A DNA stretch of 64,000 nucleotides. Origin: UBA4744 sp963723165 (GTDB lineage Bacteria; Actinomycetota; Acidimicrobiia; Spongiisociales; UBA4744). Position 1 is the stretch's first letter, and each line of letters begins with the position of its first letter. This document shows positions 9,201-16,850 of this stretch, one piece after another. A model generated the notes under the pieces. The model did no database searches. It saw only the letters and a list, made by a program, of their open reading frames with translations, and had not been told where the DNA came from. The stretch spans positions 186,001-250,000 of the forward strand of contig CAVRPP010000008.1 of assembly GCA_963723165.1 (NCBI GenBank). The letters are read 5' to 3'. Made by a program: the position numbers and the translations under genes.

Positions 9201-9977
9201 TCAGGCCAGGAACCGGCCGATCAGGGCGGCCACCACGTTCGGTTGCTCCGCGATCAGTGCATGTCCTGCGTCCGTAATGATGTGCAGCGTTGCTTCCGGC
9301 ACAGCCGGCGACATGGCCGCTGCGATCGAAACGTATTTCGCATCGAACCGTCCTGCCAGCACCAAAACGGGCATGGTCAACTCGCTCAACCGCTCGCCGA
9401 AATAGGGCTGAGCTCCCTGACCCATTCCAACCAAAGCCGCGGCCAGACCGTCGGCCGTGTTCTCGAATCGGGCAGCGAGGTCGGCAGCCTGCCAATCCGC
9501 ATCGCGCAGGCGCCGGCTCTCGAACATGGGCTGTCCCAGCCATCGATCCAGAAACGAAGACAAACCTCCGCTTCGCAACTCCTCAGCCAGGGCAGCGTCG
9601 GAGCGTCGCCGCTCCACTCGCTCAACCTCCTTCTCGATACCGGCCGACGCTGAAACCAGAACGAGATGCGATACCAGCTCGGGTCTTTCCAAAGCCGCGC
9701 CCAGCGCCACCCGTCCGCCCTGTGAGTAGCCGACGAGCGGTACCGAATCGTCCAACCCGACCAGGACCTCAACAACGCCACGCACCGCCGAGGCGAAGGA
9801 AACGGAAGCCCCCACCGAGCGGCCATGACCGGGGAGGTCGGGAGCGATAACTTCCCGGCCGAGCAAACCGGCCAACTCTGAAAACATCGCGCCGGTCTGC
9901 GTGAAGCCGTGCAGGGCAACCAAGGGCGGCGATTCACCGGCGAAACGGCGCACCCACAATCGTTCGCTTTCGCTCAT
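9201..9977 (-). CDS. menH: Alpha/beta hydrolase, likely SHCHC synthase MenH
   Basis: Alpha/beta-hydrolase fold of 258 residues with LVALHGFTQTGAMF (oxyanion region), DLPGHGRS, the nucleophile elbow GYSQGGR, a late acid in LAGRFDAKY and the catalytic His in ITDAGHAL. LHGFTQTG and GYSQGGR are typical of MenH, which eliminates pyruvate from SEPHCHC to give SHCHC. Divergent placement 20 bases from menD strongly supports this. The specificity call rests on context plus motifs. Confidence 0.85.
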   Translation of the reverse strand: MSESERLWVRRFAGESPPLVALHGFTQTGAMFSELAGLLGREVIAPDLPGHGRSVGASVSFASAVRGVVEVLVGLDDSVPLVGYSQGGRVALGAALERPELVSHLVLVSASAGIEKEVERVERRRSDAALAEELRSGGLSSFLDRWLGQPMFESRRLRDADWQAADLAARFENTADGLAAALVGMGQGAQPYFGERLSELTMPVLVLAGRFDAKYVSIAAAMSPAVPEATLHIITDAGHALIAEQPNVVAALIGRFLA

Positions 9978-9997
9978 GAGTTGTATTGTGGCCGCTC

Positions 9998-11692
9998 ATG
10001 GAGCGCAGCAACCGCAACTATGCCTTCACCACTGCTTTCGTTGGGGCCTTGGCAGACCTGGGACTTCGCCATGTGTGCATCACCCCCGGCTCGCGCAACA
10101 GCCCTCTGGCGCTCGCCTTCGCCGATCATCCCGGGATCACCGATTGGATCCACCACGACGAGCGCTCTTCGGCCTTCTTCGCCCTCGGTTTGGCCCTAAC
10201 CTCGAGTCTTGCCGTGGCCGTGGTTACCACCTCGGGCACTGCGACCGCCGAGCTGCATCCGGCCGCTACCGAAGCCCGGCTCGCCCGAGTGCCCCTCTTG
10301 TTGCTCACGGCCGACCGACCGCCGGAAATGCGCGACGTCGGTGCTCCCCAAGCGATCGATCAACTGAACCTGTTTGGGACCGCAGCCAAGTGGTTTCACG
10401 ACGCCGCCCTGCCAGACCCACAGTTGAATCGCTACCCGGTGACGCTCGCCGCCCGGGCATGGGCGACGGCCCTCGACCGGCCAAGCGGTCCGGTGCACCT
10501 GAACTTCCCCTTCCGCGACCCCCTGGCTCCGGTGGTCGTACCCGGCGACGCTACAGAACCGGGCGAGCGGGTACAGACACCCGCCTACCTGCCGGGCCGA
10601 CTGGAAATCAACCCGGCCGCCGCCCAAGACATCGCCCGACAAATCTCCGGGACACGGGTCCTGCTTGTCGCCGGACCGCTCGATCGACCCGGTTTCCCGC
10701 AGGCAGCCACGGCCCTGGCCGCAGCAACCGCCTGGCCCATCGTGGCCGATCCGCTCTCACAACTGCGGGCAGGCAACCACGACCGGGAACACGTCATCAC
10801 CACAGGCGACCCCCTGGCCAGGATCGGACGGATGGAAACCGACCTCATCCCCGAGACCGTGATCCGGTTCGGGGCCGTGCCGACCTCGAAGGCTCTCGCG
10901 ACCTGGATGGCCAATCACCCAGAGATTCGCCAGATCGTGGTTGATGAGGGCGAGTGGCGGGACCCGGGATTGAGCGCGACCACAATGGTCCGCAGCGACC
11001 CGATCACGTTCCTCGAACAGATGGCCGGGAAGATCGATCCCGCACCCTCGGACTGGGCCGCGGCCTGGCAGCAGGCCGACCGGGCTGCCAGGTCGGGCTT
11101 GGCCTCTTCGCTCACCTTCCCGAGCGAACCGGGCGTCGTTGCTGCCATCGCCGAAGCGATTCCTGATGGGAGCACTCTCTATGTCGGATCTTCGATGCCC
11201 ATCCGCGATGTCGACGCGTTCTTCCCCTCAATCGACCGCCGCGTGCGCATCCTGTCCAATCGTGGTGCTAACGGCATCGACGGTCTCATCTCCTCGAGTC
11301 TCGGTGCTGCCGCGGCAGGAGACCCGGTCGTCGTCTTGAGTGGCGACCTGTCCCTGCTCCACGACCTCACGGCCTTGGGAACGGCTGCCCGGCTTCGGCT
11401 ACCGATCACGGTGACCGTCGTCAACAACGACGGCGGCGGGATCTTCCACTTCCTGCCGCAGGCGGATTTCCCGGAACACTTCGAGCGATTGCTGGGCACA
11501 CCCCACGGGACAGACTTCCAGGCGGCAGCCGATCTGTTCGGGATCGAACACCACCTGGTAGAGGATAAGGCAGTTTTCAAGGATCTCATCGGGACAACCA
11601 CGGACTATCCCCGGCTGATAGAAATCCGCACCGACCGTAGCGAGAACGTGGCGATTCACGAGCGGGCCTGGCAGGCAGTAGCCGGGACCTAG
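9998..11692 (+). CDS. menD: 2-Succinyl-5-enolpyruvyl-6-hydroxy-3-cyclohexene-1-carboxylate synthase
   Basis: Thiamine-diphosphate enzyme that joins isochorismate and 2-oxoglutarate. Seen are ITPGSRNSPLALAF, the ThDP-activating Glu region HHDERSSAFFALGLA, VGSSMPIRDVD, SNRGANGIDGLISSSLG and the diphosphate/Mg motif VVNNDGGGIFHFLPQ. I start at ATG 9998 (564 residues); an in-frame TTG at 9986 would add four residues. It is divergent from menH and convergent with menF, whose stop is 7 bases beyond its own. Confidence 0.96.
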   Translation: MERSNRNYAFTTAFVGALADLGLRHVCITPGSRNSPLALAFADHPGITDWIHHDERSSAFFALGLALTSSLAVAVVTTSGTATAELHPAATEARLARVPLLLLTADRPPEMRDVGAPQAIDQLNLFGTAAKWFHDAALPDPQLNRYPVTLAARAWATALDRPSGPVHLNFPFRDPLAPVVVPGDATEPGERVQTPAYLPGRLEINPAAAQDIARQISGTRVLLVAGPLDRPGFPQAATALAAATAWPIVADPLSQLRAGNHDREHVITTGDPLARIGRMETDLIPETVIRFGAVPTSKALATWMANHPEIRQIVVDEGEWRDPGLSATTMVRSDPITFLEQMAGKIDPAPSDWAAAWQQADRAARSGLASSLTFPSEPGVVAAIAEAIPDGSTLYVGSSMPIRDVDAFFPSIDRRVRILSNRGANGIDGLISSSLGAAAAGDPVVVLSGDLSLLHDLTALGTAARLRLPITVTVVNNDGGGIFHFLPQADFPEHFERLLGTPHGTDFQAAADLFGIEHHLVEDKAVFKDLIGTTTDYPRLIEIRTDRSENVAIHERAWQAVAGT

Positions 11693-11699
11693 TAGGCGC

Positions 11700-13025
11700 C
11701 TATGCCTCGGTGAGCAGATTCAATAGGGGCCGGAACTTCAGACGAGTCTCTTCCAATTCCCTTTCTGGACGGGAACCGGTGACAATCCCGGCGCCGGCAT
11801 AGAGATGTGCCGTATCGCCCCTGACCAGCGCACAACGGAGGGCCACGGCGATCTGACCGTTGCCGGAGGAGTCGGTCCAACCGATACCGCCGGAATACCA
11901 GCCGCGATCGATGCTCTCGGATTTGTTGACAAAGGCCAAAGCCTCGGCCAGAGGCAGACCGGCAACTGCCGGAGTCGGGTGGAGGTCGCCGGCCACCTCG
12001 ATAACCGATCGGGGTGACTCCAGGACGCCGACCACTTCTGAGGCAAGATGTTGAACATTGGCCATCTTCAAGAGATTCGGTGTCGATGGAGCGGTCAGCC
12101 GTTCGGTAGTCGGCCCAAGCCTGGCGACGATGTCATCGACGACAACCGCATGCTCCCGCCGGTCCTTTTCGCTCGCCATGAGTTGCTCCCCCAACGCCCG
12201 ATCCTCGTCCTCCCCTTCTCCCCGCGGCGCAGACCCGGCCAGCGGCTGGGACCGCACCTGTTCCCCGCGCCGCTCGATGAGCAGCTCCGGCGTAGCTCCT
12301 ACGAACGTACCGTCGGCCTCCTGCCAACCAAAGGCAAAGCAGCCGGGATACGCAGAACGCAGCCTGCCGACCAGATCGAACGCATCGGCCGCCACGTCGG
12401 CGCGGACGATCACCGAGCGGGCCAGAACCACTTTGTCCATCTTCCCCTGCCCGATGGCGGCGACCGCCTCGCGCACGGTCTCTACCCACTCGGTCGGAGC
12501 AGGACGTGACTCGATTGCGTGGTCTGCAGCATGGGTACCAGAAGGAGGCGGTTGCTCCTTGAGGTCGGCCAGCGTCGCCAGGACCTCGCCGGCGGCGCGT
12601 CCCGGCGGCAACGTGATCATCAGTCGCTGCGAACCGGCTTCGGAAACGACTGCCACCATGGGCACCACAGCCGCGGTCGAGGTAAACCCATCCCACTCGG
12701 GACGGTGCGGTCCATTCGGGTCAAACGAGAATCCGATCATCGCCCGCAGTAGCGGACTAGTACCTTCCATCCACTCGAGCGACGCAGCCAATGCCTCGAA
12801 TCGATCGTGGCCGTAGGGAGCCACCGTCCGCCAGGCGACGCCGAGCCCACCAATCTCGAGTTGCCCTGGCCGTCCAAAAAACCCGGCGGTCGAAAATAGC
12901 GCTGCTCCGGCCCTGACCAGGTCGAGCGGATCAACCCCAACGGGCACGGAAGCAAACCTGATCTGGCGGCCGTCACCGGCAAGTTGCTTCCCGAGTTCTT
13001 CAAGCACAGCAGACGAAATGAGCAC
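11700..13025 (-). CDS. menF: Isochorismate synthase
   Basis: Chorismate-binding enzyme of 441 residues. The C-terminal catalytic half contains KVVLARS, GATPELLIERRG, QPLAGSAPRGE, the base region SEKDRREHAVVVDDIV, LHPTPAVAGLP and GAGIVTGSRPERELEET. These match isochorismate synthases and the related salicylate synthases and EntC. The menD neighbour makes the menaquinone role the best fit. The start is a GTG at 13025; no ATG is available nearby in frame. Confidence 0.93.
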   Translation of the reverse strand: MLISSAVLEELGKQLAGDGRQIRFASVPVGVDPLDLVRAGAALFSTAGFFGRPGQLEIGGLGVAWRTVAPYGHDRFEALAASLEWMEGTSPLLRAMIGFSFDPNGPHRPEWDGFTSTAAVVPMVAVVSEAGSQRLMITLPPGRAAGEVLATLADLKEQPPPSGTHAADHAIESRPAPTEWVETVREAVAAIGQGKMDKVVLARSVIVRADVAADAFDLVGRLRSAYPGCFAFGWQEADGTFVGATPELLIERRGEQVRSQPLAGSAPRGEGEDEDRALGEQLMASEKDRREHAVVVDDIVARLGPTTERLTAPSTPNLLKMANVQHLASEVVGVLESPRSVIEVAGDLHPTPAVAGLPLAEALAFVNKSESIDRGWYSGGIGWTDSSGNGQIAVALRCALVRGDTAHLYAGAGIVTGSRPERELEETRLKFRPLLNLLTEA

Positions 13026-13054
13026 GGTCCGGCATTCTACGTTGATCCGACCAC

Positions 13055-13882
13055 TCAGTCGGTGGTGAGCCGTTCAAACGCTTCGGCGATCTGTCCGGCA
13101 ATGAGGTCGGGGCGTTCCATCGGGAGGAAGTGACCGGCACCGGGAATGGTGCGATGGCTCCCGTCAGGAACCAGTGCGGAGAGGTGGGCGGCGAAAGCCT
13201 CCGGATGGGTGTCCGAGGAATCCCCGGCGAGGATCAGGACCGGACACTTGATCTCCGACAGACGCGCATACGCGCCATGGGCGGTTCCGGCCCGGTAGGC
13301 ATCGGCCTCGAGTTCCGGTTCGCAGGCAAGCCAGAATCGACCGCCCCGCTCAACGAGGCCGCCCTCCACGTAAGCTCGGAGGGCCCGTTCGTCCCACCCC
13401 GCAAAAGCTGCTTTGGAAGCAAAGAGCTCCAAAGCCTCCCGGGCGGAGCCGAATGAGGACCGGCGCCGGGTCGCCCCGATCGCCAGCGGGTTGGCTTCGA
13501 TCCGCTCGAACGGAGGCGGGAACATGATCGGTTCAACGAGGATGAGCCCTTCCATCGTTCCCGGGGCGAGAAGTTCCGCCATGACCAGCGTCGCCCCGCC
13601 CATCGAATGTCCAACTCCCAACCTTGGACCCGCCGATGGGGAATGGCGGATGACCTCGAGAGCAGCACGGGCGGTGTCCCACCAGTCGAAGGGTGCCGAC
13701 CGGGCCGGCGTTCCGCCGTGTCCAGGCGCATCCCACGCCGTGACCGATCCCCTCCAGCTCAGGCCGCGAAGTTCGGTGACGACCGGATCCCAGACCTCTT
13801 TGCAGAAACCGGTGGCGTGGGCAAGGAAGACATGTCCGGTCGCAAGCCCCGGCCAATCGTGACGCGCAGTGGGGACGGGCAA
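13055..13882 (-). CDS. Alpha/beta hydrolase of unknown substrate
   Basis: A 275-residue alpha/beta hydrolase with FLAHATGFCKEVWDPV near the N-terminus, AWDAPGHGGT, the nucleophile elbow GVGHSMGGATLV, an acid in LILAGDSSDTHPE and the His in IPGAGHFLPMERP. The start appears to be a TTG at 13882, five bases beyond the CBS-BON gene stop; no ATG or GTG gives a complete first strand, so this start is uncertain. It runs between menF and the stress genes on the same strand and may be cotranscribed with either. The function is not assigned. Confidence 0.8.
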   Translation of the reverse strand: MPVPTARHDWPGLATGHVFLAHATGFCKEVWDPVVTELRGLSWRGSVTAWDAPGHGGTPARSAPFDWWDTARAALEVIRHSPSAGPRLGVGHSMGGATLVMAELLAPGTMEGLILVEPIMFPPPFERIEANPLAIGATRRRSSFGSAREALELFASKAAFAGWDERALRAYVEGGLVERGGRFWLACEPELEADAYRAGTAHGAYARLSEIKCPVLILAGDSSDTHPEAFAAHLSALVPDGSHRTIPGAGHFLPMERPDLIAGQIAEAFERLTTD

Positions 13883-13887
13883 GACGG

Positions 13888-14523
13888 CTAGGTGTCGTCG
13901 ACTTCGAAGGTGACGTCGCTCTCCATCTTCACGACGCCGTCGATCCTCCGCACCATCTCTTCGAGAAGCCTCTTGTCGGTTCGCGTGGGAAGTACCCCGG
14001 AAAGACGGACGATCCCTTCGGCCACCTTCACGTCGAGCGAATCGCCGTCAAGCAACAAGACTCGATCGATGATGTCTTCCCGCACCTCGTCCTCTATGAC
14101 GTCGTCGGGCCGCGTGAACACCGTCACCACGTCGCCGCGGCTGATGATGCCTTGCAGCTCTCCCTCATCGTTGACTACCGGCAACCGTTTCACATGGTGA
14201 TGGGACATCACCCGGGCGGCTTCGGTGACACTGGCCTCCGGGTAGATGATCACCGGATGAGTACTCATCACTTCGCCAACCGTCTCCGCTTCCGAAACGG
14301 CGCCCGGCTTGTGCATGAGAGCGTCCAGCAGCCGCCCGTGGCTGCGATCCGCTTCCCGTTCCAGAAAGTCCGCTTCGGTGATGATGCCGACAAGTTTCCC
14401 GGCCGCATCAACAACCGGGAGTCCGCTCACACCTTTCTCCACCATCAGGCGGGCGGCCGCCTTGAGGCTGTCTTCGGGAGAAGCAGTCAGAACATCGATG
14501 CTCATGATGTCGAGCACCCGCAT
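13888..14523 (-). CDS. CBS-domain pair plus BON-domain protein
   Basis: 211 residues: two CBS motifs (about residues 1-60 and 75-135, each with GLPVVD/RLPVVN and a GIITEAD or GIISRGD end), then a C-terminal BON domain (about 145-210) ending KMESDVTFEV. CBS pairs bind adenosyl ligands and BON domains bind phospholipid or oligomerise. Proteins of this layout occur beside universal stress proteins in actinobacterial dormancy regulons. It follows the USP gene with a two-base gap, so cotranscription is likely. Confidence 0.9.
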   Translation of the reverse strand: MRVLDIMSIDVLTASPEDSLKAAARLMVEKGVSGLPVVDAAGKLVGIITEADFLEREADRSHGRLLDALMHKPGAVSEAETVGEVMSTHPVIIYPEASVTEAARVMSHHHVKRLPVVNDEGELQGIISRGDVVTVFTRPDDVIEDEVREDIIDRVLLLDGDSLDVKVAEGIVRLSGVLPTRTDKRLLEEMVRRIDGVVKMESDVTFEVDDT

Positions 14524-14525
14524 CG

Positions 14526-14951
14526 TTACCCTCCTTTGACGACCAGCACATCACAGTGCGCGAGGTGCAGAATCCGGTGGCTAGTGCTGCCCAGGAAGAG
14601 GGCCGCCAGCTCACCCCGGTCGCGCGAACCGATCACGATCATGTCGGCACCTACTCCTTCTGCGTACTCGACCAGCGCGTCGGCCGGATATCCGTTCAAA
14701 TCGACCCGTTTGATCCGGACCGATGCTTCTGCCAGCAATGGCTCAGCGGCCGCCCAAACGGAATCTCGCTGCGCTTGCTCCAACTGGATGATGTCGGCCG
14801 GCACCTGATTCAGCACAGCCAGAAGCGTGCCCGGAATATGCACGGCATGGATGACATGCAATTCGGATTTCAGGCCGGTTGCCAGCTCGATGGCTTTGCG
14901 CAATCCCCGTTCGCTGGGTTCAGATTCGTCGATCCCGACAACAATGATCAT
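14526..14951 (-). CDS. Universal stress protein (single UspA domain)
   Basis: A 141-residue UspA-fold protein. It starts IIVVGIDESEPSERGLRKA and ends with the ATP-binding signature G-x2-G-x(9)-G-S/T as IGSRDRGELAALFLGSTSH. I chose ATG 14951 because it overlaps the stop of the response-regulator gene as ATGA; an upstream ATG at 14969 lies inside that gene. Order regulator-USP-CBS/BON suggests an operon controlled by the DosRS-like system. Confidence 0.9.
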   Translation of the reverse strand: MIIVVGIDESEPSERGLRKAIELATGLKSELHVIHAVHIPGTLLAVLNQVPADIIQLEQAQRDSVWAAAEPLLAEASVRIKRVDLNGYPADALVEYAEGVGADMIVIGSRDRGELAALFLGSTSHRILHLAHCDVLVVKGG

Positions 14952-15628
14952 GGTTGTGGCTCCCCCCATTGCTCGGGTGGATACTGCTGTTCTTTGCGGG
15001 CCGCCAAACGCGCCGCGTATGCGGCCGCTTCGGTTCTGCGAGTCATTTCCAGCTTGCTCAAGAGATTCGAAACGTAGTTCTTGACCGTCTTCTCGGCCAG
15101 GAACATCTCATCGGCAATCTCCCGGTTGGTGAGGCCGTCGGCAATGAGGTCGAGGATCTTGCGCTCTTGAGGTGACAGACGCGCCAGCAGTGGATCGTCC
15201 GGTTCCTCGCCACGGATCTTGCGAAAGACACGTTCGGTCATCGTGGGGTCAAGCAACGATTCACCACGCCCGACCCGTCGAACGCTTTCCACCAGCTCAT
15301 CACCCTTGATGCGTTTCAGGACGTACCCTGAAGCACCGGCCACGATCGAAGCAAACAGGGCTTCCTCGTCTGCGAAGGAGGTCAACATGAGGACCTTGAC
15401 ATCTGGCCATCGCGATCGGATCTCGCGGCAGGCTTCGATACCGGTCGCATCCGGCAACCGCACATCCATAACGACGACATCCGGAGAGTCGTACCCGACC
15501 CTGCGCACGCCTTCCTCAGCCGTGCCTGCCTCTCCAACGACCTCAATGTCCTCCTCGGCGTCGAGCAAGGCCATCAAGCCTTGGCGAACAATCTCATGGT
15601 CATCAACTATCAACAAGCGCAACTGCAT
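14948..15628 (-). CDS. NarL/FixJ-family response regulator, DosR/DevR-like
   Basis: 226 residues: receiver domain (about 1-120) with the acidic pair VDDHE, phospho-acceptor Asp55 in VVVMDVRLPD and the Lys in GYVLKRIKGDEL, then a LuxR-type helix-turn-helix (about 148-205) with GLTNREIADEMFLAEKTVKNYVS. The stretch AEKTVKNYVS and the RRTEAAAYAARL tail are very like mycobacterial DosR/DevR. It is divergent from a GAF histidine kinase and heads a probable operon with USP and CBS-BON genes. I do not see a canonical DosR box in the 88-base intergenic gap. Confidence 0.9.
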   Translation of the reverse strand: MQLRLLIVDDHEIVRQGLMALLDAEEDIEVVGEAGTAEEGVRRVGYDSPDVVVMDVRLPDATGIEACREIRSRWPDVKVLMLTSFADEEALFASIVAGASGYVLKRIKGDELVESVRRVGRGESLLDPTMTERVFRKIRGEEPDDPLLARLSPQERKILDLIADGLTNREIADEMFLAEKTVKNYVSNLLSKLEMTRRTEAAAYAARLAARKEQQYPPEQWGEPQP

Positions 15629-15716
15629 CGACCTCCTGGTCCAACTTCAGGCTACCTGTCGGCAGGACGGAAGCCGGCGATGCACCGTGAACGCGGGCGC
15701 GGGTTAGCCTGACGCC

Positions 15717-16832
15717 ATGCATCAGCCGATCATCCCCTCCGATCGCTTGGCGAAACTGGTCGCCGCGGCTGCCGCCGTCACCCGCCAGACCGATCTCACG
15801 GCCGTGCTTCGCACCGCGGTCGACACCGGCATGGACCTGACCGGCGCCGAGTTTGGTGCACTGGGGGTGTTGGGCGAACACGGTGCACTCATCCAGTTCG
15901 TTTACGCCGGAATCGACCAGGAAATTGCGGCGGCGATCGGCCCGCCGCCCCAGGGACACGGTCTTCTGGGAACAATCACCAATGTCGGAAAGACGGTTCG
16001 AATCGAGCGGATCGGCGATCACCCCGATTCGGTCGGGTTCCCCCGCCATCACCCCTCGATGGAGACCTTCCTCGGCATGCCGGTCACGGTCGGGGGAGAA
16101 ACATTCGGCAATCTCTATCTGACCGAGAAGCCGGGAGGATTCACAGGTGACGACGAAGCTCTCGTGGAGGCGCTGGCCGCTATCGCCGGATCGGCCATCG
16201 CCACGTCCCGAATGCACGGGCGCCTTCGGCGCGCGGCGGTAGTCGAAGATCGTGAGCGAATCGCCCGCGACCTGCACGACGCCATCATCCAGGATCTCTT
16301 CGCCGTCGGGCTCTCACTGCAATCACTAGGACAGAAGGTGGAGAACCCCACCGTCAAGAGCAGCCTGACGGAGTCGGTCCAGCGGCTCGACGATGCAATC
16401 TCCTCGCTCCGCAAATTCATCTTCGACCTCCGCCCGCCGGTCTGGACCCGCCGCAGCCTCAAGAGCGAGCTCGCGGACCTGGCCGGTCAGCTGGCCGAGC
16501 CCTATGAGGCAAGCATCGATCTCGAGGTGACCGGCGATATCAGTGACCTGCCTCCAGAGGTTGTCGGCGATGTAGTCCAGGTGGTCCGGGAAGCAACCAG
16601 CAACGCCCTCCGCCATTCAGGTGTCGGGAGGGTTGCCGTCAGCGTGCACCGGGGAGCCGATCGGCTGGTGATAACAGTGGCGGACCGGGGGCGCGGATTC
16701 GAGCCGGAAACCGTGGCCCGTGGCATGGGTCTCGACAATCTGCGGGCCCGGGCGCGAGACGCCAACGGCGAGACGGAGATAACCAGCCGGGCGGGATTCG
16801 GCACAACCGTTCGCGTCATTCTGCCCGCCTGA
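15717..16832 (+). CDS. GAF-domain sensor histidine kinase, DosS/DevS-like
   Basis: 371 residues: an N-terminal GAF domain (about 20-165), a HisKA_3 dimerisation helix with the phospho-accepting His in ERIARDLHDAIIQDLFA, and a HATPase_c domain with the N box REATSNALRHSG and the G1 box DRGRGFEP. DosS proteins usually have two GAF domains with haem in the first; this one has a single GAF, so haem binding is not certain. It is divergently transcribed from the response regulator, its likely partner. Confidence 0.9.
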   Translation: MHQPIIPSDRLAKLVAAAAAVTRQTDLTAVLRTAVDTGMDLTGAEFGALGVLGEHGALIQFVYAGIDQEIAAAIGPPPQGHGLLGTITNVGKTVRIERIGDHPDSVGFPRHHPSMETFLGMPVTVGGETFGNLYLTEKPGGFTGDDEALVEALAAIAGSAIATSRMHGRLRRAAVVEDRERIARDLHDAIIQDLFAVGLSLQSLGQKVENPTVKSSLTESVQRLDDAISSLRKFIFDLRPPVWTRRSLKSELADLAGQLAEPYEASIDLEVTGDISDLPPEVVGDVVQVVREATSNALRHSGVGRVAVSVHRGADRLVITVADRGRGFEPETVARGMGLDNLRARARDANGETEITSRAGFGTTVRVILPA

Positions 16833-16850
16833 TCCGGCCCGGCAGGTCGG

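Noticed and set aside
15629..15716. DosR box between regulator and kinase genes
   Set aside because: No sequence resembling TTSGGGACTWWAGTCCCSAA is visible in the gap.
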